Shown piece after piece: positions 42,701 through 54,514 of a stretch of 64,000 nucleotides of DNA. Both the position numbers and the translations under genes were made by a program. Origin of the DNA: Glebionis coronaria (lineage: Eukaryota; Streptophyta; Magnoliopsida; Asterales; Asteraceae); assembly GCA_025667525.1 (NCBI GenBank), contig CM046878.1, positions 516,468,274 to 516,532,273 of the forward strand, read 5' to 3'. How positions within the stretch are numbered: the first letter of the stretch is position 1; every line of letters begins with the position of its first letter. The notes below the pieces were generated by a model, which saw only the letters and a program-made list of their open reading frames with translations, made no database searches and was not told the DNA's origin.

Positions 42701-42981
42701 TGTGGAATAGGAGAAGGAATAGGGTCCTCATTGAGCAACTTTTGGATTGTAAGAATATCTTCTTCCCAATTGATGGGAGAATCATCATCACCAAGAAAGT
42801 TTGACTCAAATTCCTCCAAGAGGAAATCACTCTCTCCAAAAGGTGTTAAAGAGGGAGCAATTGAGGCCACGGTTTCAACATGGGGTATCTCATCACTAGC
42901 ACTCTTACAAGCATCATGAAAGTGTTCATTACACACTTCATCTAGCACATCCACAATGTTAATAGTCTCACAAGGTGTAGA
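39733..42981 (-). CDS. pol: Athila-C pol, uninterrupted, 5' end cut off by Copia-D
   Basis: A 1082-codon frame on the minus strand is open from the Copia-D insertion at 42981 to TAA at 39735-39733; no start codon of its own is visible. In order: an acidic linker; RT with [13 protein letters not shown] and FMDDFSVFG; RNase H with [15 protein letters not shown] and YTDHSAL; integrase with [10 protein letters not shown] and CDVCQR zinc ligands and core residues in [16 protein letters not shown] and NGQTE; a C-terminal GPFTI segment. All catalytic motifs are present without a stop in 3.2 kb, so this copy inserted recently. Protease and gag should lie beyond the nested insertion. Confidence 0.93.
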   Translation of the reverse strand, partial: STPCETINIVDVLDEVCNEHFHDACKSASDEIPHVETVASIAPSLTPFGESDFLLEEFESNFLGDDDSPINWEEDILTIQKLLNEDPIPSPIPQEITIEEPSIVKPSIESPPPIELKDLPSHLEYAFLEGKDQLPVIIAKELKEDEKEKLIEVLKKHKKALAWKISDIRGIYPHFCTHKILMEDDYKPAIQNQRRVNPKIHEVIKKEVIKLLDAGMIYPISDSPWVSPVHCVPKKGGITVVPNENNELIPTRLVTGWRVCIDYRKLNEATRKDHFPLPFIDQMLERLARNEYYCFLDGFSGYFQIPIDPKDQEKTTFTCPYGTFAYKRMPFGLCNAPGTFQRCMMAIFHDMIEETMEVFMDDFSVFGNSFSSCLTNLERMLKRCEETRLVLNWEKCHFMVKEGIVLGHKISNKGLEVDRAKIDVIAKLPPPTSVKGVRSFLGHAGFYRRFIQDFSKIARPMTHLLEKEAPFIFNQDCLDSFETLKEKLTKAPVLVSPNWELPFELMCDASDYAVGAVLGQRVNKHFQPIHYASKTMTGAQLHYTTTEKELLAIVYAFEKFRPYLVLSKTIVYTDHSALKYLMTKQDAKPRLLRWVLLLQEFKIEIRDKKGAENLAADHLSRLEHPFQGDFPHQEINESFPLEELMSISSQEDATPWFADIANYLVGNVLIEGLTYQQKKKFLKEVKYYFWDDPYLFRQCADQIIRRCVDGPEAFKILEACHKGPTGGHLGPNYTAKKVFDSGYYWPSIYKDAHEMVKFCDVCQRQGKITQRDEMPQNFIQEREIFDVWGIDFMGPFPSPKGNKYILVAVDYVSKWVEAKALPTNDARVVVKFLKQLFARFGVPRAIISDRGTHFCNDQFTRVMKKYGANHRLSTAYHPQTNGQTEVTNRGLKRILERTVGEHRASWSDKLDDALWAFRTAFKTPIGCTPYRLVYGKACHLPFELEHKASWALKWANFDLNQAGSHRKDQLNEMDELRANAYENSLLYKEKTKKLHDAKIKNREFKVGEPVILFNSRLKLFAGKLKSRWSGPFTIAQVFPYGTLELSQPDGPNFKLNGHRVKHYFGEDISVEMVQEVPIFPMN

Positions 42982-43312
42982 TGTTAGAAATACGTTTTAA
43001 CGTATATTAGAAGTATCGGTCACTCCACAATATGATTTATGTTGTAATAGCTCGTAGTTAACAATTAGTTAAATGTTACTTATTAAGTTAAGTAAGAACC
43101 GGTCCATGGGCTTGTCATGGACCGGCCCAAGCCTAATGTTAGGCTTGGAGTATAAATACCCCTTTCCACCATGGAAAGGGGTTGGTTGTTGTTCTCATTT
43201 CACTTTCATATTAATAAAATCATACACATTTTCTCTCACTTTCTCTCTCTAGTTTCTCTCACTAGAAAACATCAACCCACTTCATAGATTCATAGGTTAT
43301 CAATATTCTACA
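42982..43312 (+). repeat. Copia-D 5' LTR, 331 bp
   Basis: It starts TGTTAGAAATACG and ends ATTCTACA, followed by the primer-binding site. A TATA box (TATAAATA) is at 43151-43158. Four perfect palindromes with short loops lie at 42990-43005, 43099-43125, 43129-43146 and 43159-43181; the last begins immediately after the TATA box. Confidence 0.9.
43151..43158 (+). promoter_or_regulatory. TATA box of the Copia-D LTR
   Basis: TATAAATA is followed by a perfect 10-bp-stem palindrome (43159-43181) that would overlap the expected transcription start. Confidence 0.7.
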
Positions 43313-43314
43313 TT

Positions 43315-43327
43315 TGGTATCAAGAGC
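43315..43327 (+). promoter_or_regulatory. Primer-binding site of Copia-D
   Basis: TGGTATCAAGAGC starts two bases after the LTR. It is the initiator-Met tRNA site with one extra A. Confidence 0.85.
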
Positions 43328-43567
43328 TATGGGGTGATTGAAGGTAAGGATTGTGTTGCTTTTTTAGTTTTTGAATCTTTTAGTGATCTTTAGAAAAAAT
43401 CAATCTTGAATCTTGTTGTTTTTGGTGTTTTTGTTATTGGGATTGATTGATAAGGATTGGGTTTAGCTTATTTTGGTAAAAATCATAAAACTTTTTGTGG
43501 TTTTGGATCAAAAATCGGATTTAAAGCTGTTTTTTTAAGTCTCGGAAACTTATTTCCAGAACATTCC

Positions 43568-44076
43568 GAATAGGGATTCCGAATAGGAAGATTTTCAGAA
43601 TAGAAGGTTTATTCCGAATAGGGATTCCGAATAGGAGCAATATTCAGAATAGCAGAAGTTTCCGAATAGACTTTCCGAATAGAAGGGTTTTTTCCGAATA
43701 GCAGTTTTTTCCGAATAGCAAATACTTTCCGAATAGCCAATTTTTTCCGAATAGCCAAAAACTTTCCGAATAGCCAAAATTGTTTCGAATAGCCAAAATC
43801 TTTCCGAATAGGAGAAATATTCCGAATAGCTTTCCGAATTGCCTATTATTCCGAATAGCAAGCTTTCCGAATAGCCAGTTGCCAAAATATTTCGCATTGA
43901 AGAAATATTCCGCATAAGGGTTTTTCCGCATAAGGGTTATTCAGCATAGGGGTTATTCCGAATAGGGCATTTTCAGAATAGGGTTATTCAGTATAAGGGT
44001 TTTCAGCATAGGATTATTCCGAATAGGTATTATTCCGAATAGGGTTTATTCTGAGTTAGGGTTATTCCGCATAAGC
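43568..44076 (+). repeat. Motif array 1 of Copia-D (5' leader)
   Basis: About 31 copies of TTCCGAATAG or variants (TTCAGAATAG, TTCCGCATAAGG) lie in about 510 bp between the primer-binding site and the gag start. Spacing is mostly 15-20 bp and irregular. The repeat makes two antisense frames appear open, but they are not genes. Confidence 0.95.
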
Positions 44077-44212
44077 AAGTTCAAGGGGTATTTGAGCTTT
44101 TTCGACGATCTTTAGTGGATTTAATCTTGAGTTCAACCAACACAACAAAAATTCTCAACCTTTCTTCACTGCTCGATCAACCGATAATCTTTGAGTCTGT
44201 TAAGTGATCACA

Positions 44213-45985
44213 ATGAATCCAAGTTCATTAATGCCTCAGATGACATCTCTTACGGATATCTCGATCATAACGGGGACTGATAGTCGTCCACCGATGCTTA
44301 TTAAAGAGGTGTTTGAAGCATGGCAGGGCCGTATGATGCAATACTTAAAGGGCAAACCAACATACGGAAGGCTTATGGTCAAATCGATCTTGAATGGTCC
44401 ACTCGACTATGGTACCATTGTGGCAAATAACGTGTCTCGACTAAGAGAATATGAAGAACTCACACCGGCACAACAACTCATTGCTGATGCTGATGAAAAG
44501 GCTTTACAGACTCTTCTCCAAGCTCTTCCGCATGATATTTATCGTATGGTTAGTCAATATACGGTTGCCAAAGATTTATGGGAACGTCTAAAGGTGTTGC
44601 TACAAGGTACGTCTCTCACCAAACAGGAAAGGGAGTGTCAGCTGTATGATCTGTTTGATAGATTCACGTACAGCCCAGGGGAAACGCTACACGACTATTA
44701 CTTCAGATTCACCTCTCTAATGAATGATCTGAATGTATACAATCTCGTGATTGCTCCATTCCAGGTTAACACCAAGTTCTTGAATACTTTACCTCAAGCT
44801 GAATGGGGTGAGTATATTACCGATGTGAAGTTAACCCGGGATTTGCATAAGTGCAACTTAGATCAAATCTATGCTTTTCTTCAGCAGCATGAGAAACATG
44901 TGATTATGCACCGTTCTCCTCGCGGTATGTACCCAGATTCTTTAGCTTTGATGGCGAATCAACCAAGCTTGTCACACAACAACACACCTTATATCTTGGG
45001 ACATCAAGCCTATCATCCATCACCTTACATGACACCAACCTTCCCCCAATACTCGATTCTACCGCAACCACCCACCTCACATCAGCAACAATATCGGTTC
45101 AATGCACCTTCACCACAGTATGCTTCACAACTTCATCCAGCAAATGTTGCACCTTATGCTCAGCCTTCATATTCTTCTTATCAAGAGAATGCAGCATATC
45201 CAACAAGCTACCCTGATCAAATGAGTATCCCTTCTAGTGATTATGCAGCTCATCCAGATCAAGCAATGTATTGTGATGATGAGGAAGTCCCCGTTCCTGT
45301 ATTCCAACAAGGAGCTGACCCAGTTGAAGTGCTAACTACTATGTCTGCTTATCTCACAAGAACTTTAAGCAAACGAGGATACAGAGGATCAGCTCCTACC
45401 AATAATCAGTTGAGGAATTCATCCAATTCTCGTCAATAAGCTACTATTGAGAATGGCAGGGTCATGGTTCAGCCTATTCAACCATATCAGGGGAGACCTA
45501 CCACATCAACCACCAATGCTCGCACGGTAAATCAGGCACCAATGGCCAATCCTGCTCCACGAGCTAATTCCACGGGCAAGTTGAGAATGATTACATGTTA
45601 CAACTGCAAGGAAGAGGGTCACATGTCCAGGGATTGTAAGAAACCCAAGAGGAGAAGGGATGGACAATGGTTTGCAAAAAAGATCTATCTGGTAAATGCT
45701 CAGGCACAAGGAAGGGAACTTGATGAAGAGGAGCTTGCATTTCTTGCTGATCCAGGGATTGCTGAACAAGACGTTGTCACTACGCAAAATGCAGCTTACC
45801 AAGCCGATGATCTTGATGCGTATGACTCCGACTGTGATGACTTTCAATCTGTAAAGGCGGCTCTCATGGCAACTATCTCCAGCTTAGGGCCAGAAAAGAG
45901 ATCTGAGGTACTTATTAATACCACCGATAATACCACTGATGCTAGTATTCAACCACATCAAGTTGTGCAAGAGAGTGCTGACTGA
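44213..45985 (+). pseudogene. gag: Copia-D gag: capsid and zinc knuckle, one internal stop
   Basis: The capsid gene starts at ATG 44213 (MNPSSLMPQM). The central part has the UBN2-type gag domain (LWERLKVLLQGTSLT, FTSLMNDLN). A Pro/Tyr/Gln-rich stretch follows. A TAA at 45437-45439 breaks the frame between NSRQ and ATIENGRVMVQ, where family members read through. The intact knuckle CYNCKEEGHMSRDC lies near 45597. The frame ends at TGA 45983-45985, and coding similarity resumes in the -1 frame, so an indel lies close to 45985. Confidence 0.88.
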
Positions 45986-45996
45986 ATGAATCTTCG

Positions 45997-47679
45997 GTGG
46001 TGAGTCTTTCAAATGAGGAGACAAACAATGATAGCAATATCAATGTGAGTCCCCAGACTTTGAGTGAATCACAACCGGGACCCATTTCGCAAACGCCTAC
46101 TCCTGCTCAACAAGATTTGGTCATGGTTCCTGCTACATTACTTAGCCAAATGAATGCTGCACTCTTAGAAACCTTAGCTAAGAATAAGAATTTGTCTGAT
46201 GAGCTTACCTTAAGCAACGAGAAAGTTAAAACCTTGGAATTAGTGCCCTCGTCTAGTGTTCTAACTAATCTCGAATATGATCATTTTAGAAACAAACAAA
46301 TGGGTCACTTGCAAGAAATCGAAAACTTAAGAGCAAATTTGTCTAATGAACTTAAAGAAAAGGAGTTAGTGGTCACTAATTTTCAAAAACTTCAAACAGA
46401 TTTTGAATCACTCGATTCTAAGAAGAATGAAATGGAGATTAATGCTACTAATAAGATTAGAAGCCTAGATTATTTGCTTTTAAGACAATACGCTACTTCT
46501 CAACTAGTTCACTTATTTGATGCTTCATTTAGAGAATTTAACTTATCACGTCAAAAAGGCCTTCCCCCTAATCCACGGTATGCAAAACAAGCTTTAAGAC
46601 ATAGTCCTAGACTTTATAATGCAACTCAATTAGGATTGGCCTTAGAACCGATTGTTTTTCCTGGTGATCGAACAAGTAAGGAACTAGTTGATGAGGATCG
46701 GTCATACAATTCTGCAAAATATCCCGAGTGTGATTATTTTAAATTGAATAAGGAGCTTGCAAAAACGGATTTTAGAATTCGCTTCCATATGGACAAAGAT
46801 CTCATAACAGCACCAACCTACATATTAGATGAAGAAAACCCTAGTACTTTTCCTACACTTGTCAATATGGAAGGTCCTAAGGAAATTCCAAAGGATCTTC
46901 CACCTGTTAGCACTGTATGGTTAAACTTGCAAGAGATTAATCAATACTTTACTAATTTTGACAAGGTCATTTTGGAACGTACGACTTCAAATGGCCTAAA
47001 CGCCGGAGAATGGGCTTTCGAACATATGAACGAGGTGTTTAAAAATGAGATCAATCCGTTTGTCGAAAGTCTAAAAGGAATTTTTGCATCTCTTAAGGAA
47101 AATCTTGTGTTTGAAATTGGTGAAGTTCAAAAAGTGTTTTATGAAATGGACACCGCTTACGAACTACAACTAATTGAAAAAGAAAAGATTTTAACTGAAT
47201 ATGACCGATTCTTGTCTGCAGTAATCTCGTGTGATGTGCTTACTACTGTAAATGTTAATTATTCGAATGAGCTTACATCCGCTATGATTAATTGTGATGC
47301 TGTGAATATTTGTAATGATATTTGTGATGATGGTTGTGATATCTCTGTAAATGTTGCTGATACTGTAAATGAGGTAGATAATCAGTCTTGTCACGAATCT
47401 AACGCTGAGTTTTTAAAGCTACAAGATTCTTACAATTTACTTTCAAAACGCTTTAATCAACTAGAACAACATTGTATATCTTTAGAATTAAAACAACAAA
47501 CTCAAAATGAGAATCTTTTGATATCAAATGTTTGTGAAAACGGTGTTGAGACGAGTGACAAGATGATTGCAATTGTTAAGACATTAGAGGAAGAGATAAT
47601 GAGATTGAAGAGAGATGTGTCATTAAATGAAACACTCAAAATGGAACTAGAGGCTGCAGAGTCCAAAACCAGGTCTTAG
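45997..47679 (+). pseudogene. Copia-D gag extension: coiled-coil section, frameshifted
   Basis: This section lies between the zinc knuckle and pol and belongs to the same polyprotein in related elements. It is rich in Leu, Glu, Asn and Lys, with heptad-like runs near both ends (LSDELTLSNEKVKTLE; LEEEIMRLKRDVSLNETLK). The middle includes EWAFEHMNEVFKNEINPFV, which I have seen in Asteraceae copia gag extensions. It is open here but out of frame with gag before it and with the linker after it. It probably acts in particle assembly; this is inference. Confidence 0.7.
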
Positions 47680-47708
47680 AAATTAGACTTTCGTCTGTTC
47701 TAGGGGAG

Positions 47709-49046
47709 ATGGATCGGACAAGACAGGGACTATCCGCTCTTTATGGTTCACTAGAAGAACGCTTCGCTTTTAATGCGGCACAGCAACAATCTTATGTTGA
47801 ACAACTGAACCAAAAGTGCGAGGAAATCTCTGATTTGAACATCCTGCTCATTGACAAAAATATGGTTTTGGCTGAGTTAAAGGAGACACTTCTTCTCACC
47901 CGACAAGAAGTTGTTGATAACTTAGCTACCGACTCTACACCGTCCACTAGTGCTCCAACAACCAAGTCAGTAGTGCTTTATAAGAACCCGCTTCATAAGA
48001 GAAACCCAGTTACCTATGATGATTATATGAGGAATGCCATTAAGCATGTCGATCTTCTTAGGGATATTTTAGACGATCTTTATGCCTTAGATCCCTCAAG
48101 TAGCGACTATTATTCGGCTCATGAATATATCAAGAGAGTTCAATATTGCTTGGCATATTTGCAATACATAGGTACACTAGGTTCTGCACTACTTAATAAT
48201 AGGCCCATTGCTGTCACTCCATTTAATAAGACTCCAGGAGCAAAACCGTCATTGGCACAATCAAGTAAGGCACCTTTAAAATCTGCTGCTAATATTCCCA
48301 CTTTGCCTTCTATAGGATTAAAAGAGACTACTAAGGCTAAAGGATCGCCACTCAAGAAAGATAAGATCAAGCCCTCCACTAGTAGTGCCACAAAGAAGAA
48401 AGTAGAAGTTCACAATAGGAATGCTAGTTCAGTTTTAAATAAGAAGAAACATGTTAAGACTAAAAGCTCTGCGCCTGTGCAGAAGCCAAAACCATTCGTG
48501 AATTCTAATTTAAATTGTTGGAATTGTAATGAATGTATGTTTTCCCAACGTCATGATTTGTGTCTTATTGAGCATGTGAATGAAATGAATGCAATTAAGA
48601 ATGGTCTTGAATGGAAGCCAACGGGTAGAACTCGTGCCCAAGTTGGCTGGCAATGGCGTCCCACTGGTAGGACCTTTACATTAGATGGAAAAATGTGCCC
48701 TTTAACTAGGAAAGCATCCATTGAGGTTAGGTCTGAGCGTCCTTTAGTTAGGAACACTCGCACTCAAGTATGGAAACAGCGCCCTTTAATTAGGTCAGCC
48801 CCCACTATAGTGCCTATCAGTGAAGAAATACCTCAGGATTTAAGCCAACTAGAATCTACACCACCAATTAAGAAGAAGAAGGCTAGGAAATCTAAGAAAC
48901 CTAGAGTTAGCAAATCTAAGATTATTAAATCTGTACCTGCTAATAACAAGGAACACTCAGATTCCGATACCTCTACATTGTCTTTGTGTGGTGATATTTT
49001 CAGGTGGTCCAAATCATCCTGTGGTATTTGGACTCCGGTTGTTTAA
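47709..49046 (+). pseudogene. Copia-D gag C-terminal linker, overlaps pol
   Basis: This is the last part of the gag-side frame. The first 70 residues are coiled-coil-like. A Ser/Lys/Pro-rich basic region follows, then a Cys-containing block CWNCNECMFSQRHDLC near 48517 and repeated WKPTGRT/WRPTGRT units near 48610-48670, typical of this group. It ends CGIWTPVV at 49046. The last 43 bases also encode the first pol residues in the -1 frame. Confidence 0.75.
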
Positions 49047-52000
49047 AACATATGACCGGAAATCGCTCGATGCTCCGAAATTTCGTCAGCAAGTTTCTTG
49101 GTACGGTTAAATTTGGGAATGATCATATAGCAAAGATTATGGGGTATGGTGAATATCAGATTGGAAACGTGACGATTTCTAGGGTATACTATGTAGAAGG
49201 TCTTGGTCATAACTTATTCTCAGTAGGACAGTTTTGTGATTCCAACCTAGAGGTTGCTTTTCGACAACACACTTGTTTCATCCGCAACTTGGAAGGAAAA
49301 GATTTGTTGAAGGGATCTCGTGGTGCAAATCTTTATACATTGTCCTTACAAGACATGATGGCCGCCTCTCCAGTATGTCTTCTCTCTAAAGCATCTAAGA
49401 CCAAGTCATGGTTATGGCATCGCAGATTATCTCATCTTAACTTTGATGCTATTAATCATCTGGCTAAACACGAATTAGTTCGTGGTCTTCCAAAGCTTAA
49501 ATTTCACAAGGACCATTTATGTTCCGCGTGTTCAAGAGGGAAAAGCACCAAGAAATCTTACAAACCCAAAGCTGAAGACACCAATCAAGAAAAACTTCAT
49601 CTTTTGCATATGGATCTTTGTGGACCAATGAGAACTGAAAGTGTGAGCGGTAAGAAATTCATTCTCGTCATTGTGGATGATTTCTCCAGGTTTACATGGG
49701 TTAGATTTCTACGTACAAAGGATGAAGCACCGAAGGCTATCATCACTTTTCTGAAATTTATTCAAGTACGTTTGAATACCACTGTCCGCCGTATTCGTAC
49801 AGACAATGGAACAGAGTTCGTAAACCAGACTCTTCGTGATTACTATGAAGGAGTTGGTATTTCACATGAAACATCCGCTGCACGCACTCCACAACAAAAT
49901 GGTGTCGTTGAAAGACGGAATCGTACACTTATGGAAGCTGCTAGGACCATGCTTATTTACGCGAACGCTCCATTGTTCTTGTGGGCAGAGGCTATATCTA
50001 CTGCATGTTTCACCCAAAACCGTTCTATCCTTCGGAAACGCCATGGAAAAACACCTTATGAGCTTCTACATGACCGTAAACCCGATGTTTCATTTTTTCA
50101 TGTGTTTGGTTCTCTTTGTTATCCAAACATCAATAGTGAGAACTTGGGTAAGCTTCAACCGAAAGCCGATATAGGTATTTTCATTGGTTACTCACCGTCC
50201 AAGAGAGCATACCGAATCTATAACCGTCGTCTTGGCAAGATTGTAGAAACTATGGACGCAGATTTCGACGAGCTGACAGCGATGGCTTCTGAGCAACACA
50301 GCTCTGAACCCGCGCTTCATGAGATGGGAACCGGTGCTATTAGTTCCGGATTAACTCCCAATAATCCTACTTCTACATCATTTTTACCACCAACAAGGCC
50401 CGAGTGGGATAAACTGTTTCAACCGTTGTTTGATGAATTCTTCGATCCCCCGACTGATGAAGTTCCAGCACCTGTAGTAATTGCTCCAATACCTGAAGTG
50501 GTTGCTCAAGCTAATGAACCTTTATCTAATGCATCTACAATTCACATTGAACCGGATGCACCTTCACCAAGTGATTCTCAAACTACACCTGAATCATCAC
50601 CCCTACTTGTGCCTAATGATGTGGAAGAGGATTCTACTGATCACGACTTGGAATATGCTCACTTGCAAGAGCTTCCTTTCTTTGGTGTAGCGATCCCTGA
50701 AAACCCTTCAGCCGCGTCTACCTCAGAAGAAGCTCCTTCTATTGTTCACTCCAGACCACCTAGGATTGAAAACCATAGCACTAAATGGACAAAAGATCAC
50801 CCAATTAGGAATGTTATTGGAGATCTAGATCGACCAGTCTCTACACGCCATCAATTACAAGAGAATGCACTCTATTGTTACTTTGATGCATTTCTCTCTG
50901 AAGTTGAACCCAAAAATTGGCAGCAGGCTATGACCCAATCATCTTGGATTGAAGCTATGCAGGAGGAACTAAACGAATTCCAACGACTTGAAGTATGGGA
51001 ATTGGTTCCTCTCCCTGACAAGGTTAACATCCTTACCTTGTTATGGGTTTATAAGGTTAAACTTGATGAGATGGGTGCGGTATTGAAGAATAAGGCTAGA
51101 TTGGTCGCTAGAGGATATAAACAAGCCTTGGGTATAGACTTTGAGGAATCTTTTGCTCCTGTGGCTAGATTGGAGGCGATTAGACTATTCCTTGCGTTTG
51201 CTGCTCATATGAACATGATCGTCTATCAAATGGATGTGAAGACGGCATTTTTGAACGGTGAACTAAGGGAAGAAGTTTATGTTAGTCAGCCGGATGGGTT
51301 CGTCAGTACGGAGTTTCCTAATCATGTGTACAAGCTTAAGAAGGCTCTCTATGGGTTGAAACAAGCTCCACGCGCGTGGTATGATCTCATGTCAACATAT
51401 CTCATTTCGGAAGGCTTCTCCAAAGGCAAAGTGGACCCCACTCTATTCACTCTCAAAGAAGGTAACGACATGATTCTGGTACAAATTTATGTTGATGATA
51501 TAATTTTTGCTGCCACTAACATAGAATTGTCAAACCGATTTGAGAAGATAATGTCCACACGCTTTCAGATGTCGATGATGGGAAAAATTTCATTTTTCTT
51601 AGGATTACAGATTTCTCAAAATCCCAGAGGCATCTTTATTAATCAATCCAAATATGCTCTAGAATCTCTTAAGAAATATAACTTTGAAAATTGTGACCCC
51701 GTGGACACTCCAATGGTGGAGAAATCCAAGTTAGATGAAGATAGGAATGGGACTATTGTCGATCCAAAACTTTACCGTGGGATGATCGGCACCCTTCTAT
51801 ATCTGACTGCTAGCAGGCCTGATTTGCAATTTGCTGTATGCATGTGTGCCCGGTATCAGGCTCGGCCTACCGAAAAGCACCTACATGTTGTGAAAAGGAT
51901 CTTTCGGTATTTAAAAGGAACACTTCATCGTGGTCTATGGTATCCGAAAGATTCCTCGATTGCTCTAATATCATACGCAGATGCCGATCATGCTGGATGT

Positions 52001-52471
52001 CAAGACACGAGGCGTAGCACTTCTGGATCTGTGCAACTCCTTGGAGATAGATTGATCAGTTGGTCTTCAAAAAGGCAGAAAAGCGCTGCAATATCAAGCA
52101 CGGAGGCTGAATACATCGCCATGTCCGGTTGTTGTGCTCAAGTCCTTTGGATGAGATCACAATTAACTGACTACGGTTTGGGATTCAACAAAATCCCGAT
52201 GTATTGTGACAACAAGAGCGCCATTGCCCTTTGCTGCAACTATGTTCAACACTCCCGGGCCAAGCACATAGACATTCGCTACCATTTCATTAAGGAGCAG
52301 GTGGAGAACAGAGTGATCGAGCTGTATTTTGTCACTACTGAGTACCAGCTGGCGGATATGTTCACCAAAGCCTTAGATCGAGGACGAATCGAGTTTTTGA
52401 TCGACAAGCTTGGCATGAAATCATTCACTCCAGCGACTCTCAAAGAGTTGGCAGAAGAATCAGCTGAATAG
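49004..52471 (+). CDS. pol: Copia-D pol polyprotein, intact
   Basis: An uninterrupted frame of about 1155 codons without an obvious ATG is probably expressed from gag by a -1 shift or splicing; an acceptor-like GATATTTTCAG ends at 49003. In order: protease motif [13 protein letters not shown] (residues ~8-20); GAG-pre-integrase zinc motif (WHRRLSHL and CSAC, ~140-180); integrase core Asp in LHMDLCGP (~202), Asp in RTDNGTEF (~267) and Glu in NGVVERRNR (~303); RT with YVDDIIFAA (~829); RNase H with YADADHAG (~992), TEAEY (~1032) and CDNKSA (~1069). All catalytic residues are present. Length is normal for copia pol without gag. Confidence 0.96.
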   Translation: MVQIILWYLDSGCLKHMTGNRSMLRNFVSKFLGTVKFGNDHIAKIMGYGEYQIGNVTISRVYYVEGLGHNLFSVGQFCDSNLEVAFRQHTCFIRNLEGKDLLKGSRGANLYTLSLQDMMAASPVCLLSKASKTKSWLWHRRLSHLNFDAINHLAKHELVRGLPKLKFHKDHLCSACSRGKSTKKSYKPKAEDTNQEKLHLLHMDLCGPMRTESVSGKKFILVIVDDFSRFTWVRFLRTKDEAPKAIITFLKFIQVRLNTTVRRIRTDNGTEFVNQTLRDYYEGVGISHETSAARTPQQNGVVERRNRTLMEAARTMLIYANAPLFLWAEAISTACFTQNRSILRKRHGKTPYELLHDRKPDVSFFHVFGSLCYPNINSENLGKLQPKADIGIFIGYSPSKRAYRIYNRRLGKIVETMDADFDELTAMASEQHSSEPALHEMGTGAISSGLTPNNPTSTSFLPPTRPEWDKLFQPLFDEFFDPPTDEVPAPVVIAPIPEVVAQANEPLSNASTIHIEPDAPSPSDSQTTPESSPLLVPNDVEEDSTDHDLEYAHLQELPFFGVAIPENPSAASTSEEAPSIVHSRPPRIENHSTKWTKDHPIRNVIGDLDRPVSTRHQLQENALYCYFDAFLSEVEPKNWQQAMTQSSWIEAMQEELNEFQRLEVWELVPLPDKVNILTLLWVYKVKLDEMGAVLKNKARLVARGYKQALGIDFEESFAPVARLEAIRLFLAFAAHMNMIVYQMDVKTAFLNGELREEVYVSQPDGFVSTEFPNHVYKLKKALYGLKQAPRAWYDLMSTYLISEGFSKGKVDPTLFTLKEGNDMILVQIYVDDIIFAATNIELSNRFEKIMSTRFQMSMMGKISFFLGLQISQNPRGIFINQSKYALESLKKYNFENCDPVDTPMVEKSKLDEDRNGTIVDPKLYRGMIGTLLYLTASRPDLQFAVCMCARYQARPTEKHLHVVKRIFRYLKGTLHRGLWYPKDSSIALISYADADHAGCQDTRRSTSGSVQLLGDRLISWSSKRQKSAAISSTEAEYIAMSGCCAQVLWMRSQLTDYGLGFNKIPMYCDNKSAIALCCNYVQHSRAKHIDIRYHFIKEQVENRVIELYFVTTEYQLADMFTKALDRGRIEFLIDKLGMKSFTPATLKELAEESAE

Positions 52472-53080
52472 TCGTGGTAAACTATTCAGAGTATCCTTTG
52501 TTCGTGATCATGTACATTATAATAAATATATAAACCACAAAAGAAAATACAAAAATATAAAACCAAGAAAAACCATAAAAAATATAAAACCTACTAAAAC
52601 CATAAAAATTATAAAATCAAGAAAAACCAAAAATATTTTTCGTTTTAAAACGGGCATGTCTTTTAGTACGGTAATATTTACGGCCTTAGAAATGTCGATC
52701 AATATTGACACGGTGCCATAAATAGAGTCCGTATAAAAGTTGTACATTTTTTAAACATGCCCATTATGGCTTGTAGTTATTTCTGACTGCAACCCGGTTT
52801 TCATATTAAAGTCACGTATTTCCTTGGAAAACGTTGGCTCAGAACGGGAATTAATTTTCTCAGGCATGATTTACAAGCCAAATCATGCAAAGGGATCAAG
52901 TTTACTTTACAACTTGGTCTAACACGAATTAGTGTACGTCTCAGTGCATTAATTTGTTAAAATAAGAGAAATCTTATTGACACCACGAATCAAACTTTTT
53001 CAAGATATCAATTGGGAAATGTTTTTCATCATCATGTGCCTCGTTAAACAATGACTACAGCTCTTTAAATAGAAAACGGG

Positions 53081-53100
53081 TCATCGTTTAAGGGGGATAA
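53081..53100 (+). promoter_or_regulatory. Internal polypurine tract of Copia-D
   Basis: TCATCGTTTAAGGGGGATAA lies 610 bp behind the pol stop. Its first 15 bases equal those of the Copia-1 tract at 6268. Confidence 0.6.
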
Positions 53101-53766
53101 AATGTTACATCATCTTTCACATCAAAAAGATCTTCAAAAGTTTTCAAGGAAACTCAAAAAGCTTAATGGTTAATGGTTGGATTGCTTTGGCATTTGTCTT
53201 GTTGTTGCTTATAAGCTTGTCATGAATAGTTTTGTGCTTGTGTTAAGATAAGTTAATCACTAAGGCTCGGGTAGTTAACATAAAATAGGGTCAAAATGAC
53301 AAGAATTAGAACTTGGAAAAACAAAAGAACTTTGTTTGTTGAAAGTAGAAAAATTTGAGGGGGTAAAGTTGACAATAGGTCAAACTTGTAAAAATTTGAC
53401 CTTGTCAAATTCACCCACCCCCGTTCCCTTTCTTCTTTCACTGTTTACTTGTTTATCTTTAGCCGCCATTAACACCCTAGCACTCAAACACACGAAAATC
53501 AAACAAAACAAATTCAATCCAACATCTTCTAGATCAGATCTTCAAAAAAGGTATTCAATCGGATTAATCATTCATGCAAATCAAGTTATTTATCTGTTTT
53601 TGTTGAAAATCAAGCGAATTAGTTTCTGCTTCAATTAGGGTTAATTAAATTGGGGTTTTTGCCTGGGGATGATTCGGAATGGCTCTAATTGCACTAATTT
53701 GGCCTTTAGAACACTTGAATCAAACGATTTCATGCTTAATTAGAAAATATATAAGTGTTGAAAACT

Positions 53767-54391
53767 TTCCGAGTAAGAATGACTTTCCGAATAAAGGTTT
53801 CATTCAAGATAGAAAGAACTTTCCGCATGGAGAAATCTTTCCGCATAGAAGCTGTTTTCCGAATAAGAAAAGTTTTTCCGCATAGACAAAAGCTTTCCGC
53901 ATAGGCCCAATCTTTCCGCATAGAGAAATTTTTTCCGAATGGACAAGTTCTTTCCGAATAGAAAGGTTTTTTCGCATAGGCCTAGACTTTCCACATAAGG
54001 TTAGATTTTCCGAATAAAGAAAATTTTCCGCATAGGGTCGATCTTTCCGAATAAAGAAATTTTTCCGCATAAGGTTAGATTTTCCGCATAAAGAAATTTT
54101 TCCGCATAAGGTTAGACTTTCCGAATAAAGAAAAATTTCCGCATAAGGTTGATCTTTCCGAATAAAGAAATTTTTCCGCATAAGGTTAGACTTTCCGAAT
54201 AAAGAAAATTTTCCGCATAAGGTTGATCTTTCCGAATAAAGAAATTTTTCCGCATAAGGTTGATCTTTCCGAATAGGATATGTTTAATTTATTCCGCATA
54301 GGCCTTATGTTCCGAATCGACTTATCATTCCGCATAGGGTTTATATTCAGCATAGCCCAAGTATTCCGAATTGAGTGATTTTTCCGTATAG
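53767..54391 (+). repeat. Motif array 2 of Copia-D (pol-ORF3 spacer)
   Basis: About 33 copies of TTCCG[A/C]ATA[A/G]G lie in 625 bp. From about 54000 to 54270 the array is nearly regular, with 18-19-bp units alternating TTCCGAATAAAG and TTCCGCATAAGG, so a dimer of about 38 bp repeats about six times. The same motif fills the 5' leader of this element. Confidence 0.95.
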
Positions 54392-54514
54392 AAGATGTTT
54401 GAATGGTTTACAAGCTTAAGGGATTAGGTCATATGTTCAATGCTTAGGTTTAAAGTCATATTGATATTCATGTTTGTATGTTTCAACCTTGGTGTTTTAT
54501 CTTAAGCAGAGACG

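Larger units (their letters stand above)
34815..42981 (-). mobile_element. Athila-C: Athila-type Ty3/gypsy element, 3' half
   Basis: On the minus strand the order is partial pol, a 2-kb non-coding stretch, a polypurine tract and the 3' LTR. RT and integrase sequences ([22 protein letters not shown]) are of the Athila clade. The 3' LTR runs from 37753 (TGATATGAGC) to 34815 (ACTCAATTTCA), close in layout and ends to the Athila-E LTR. It is inserted in the Gypsy-A LTR. Its own 5' half is displaced by Copia-D at 42982. Confidence 0.88.
52472..54514 (+). other. Copia-D spacer between pol and ORF3
   Basis: This 2-kb stretch has no credible ORF. It begins AT-rich with repeated AAAACC/AAAAATATAAAA runs (52530-52640). 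It contains a central polypurine tract at 53081-53100 and the second motif array at 53767-54391. A TTTATCTTAAGCAG acceptor-like site precedes the ORF3 ATG, so ORF3 may be translated from a spliced RNA. Confidence 0.6.

Noticed and set aside
43595..43931. Two overlapping antisense frames with YSES/LFGK-like repeats
   Set aside because: They are read through the TTCCGAATAG array on the opposite strand. Two frames open at once is a repeat artefact.
53736..54181. Antisense frames with MRKNFFIRK-like repeats
   Set aside because: Same cause: the Copia-D motif array lacks stops in these frames.
43555..54400. CRISPR-like array
   Set aside because: Repeats are 10-12 bp, variable and irregularly spaced in a plant retrotransposon. 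There are no unique spacers of fixed size and no cas genes.
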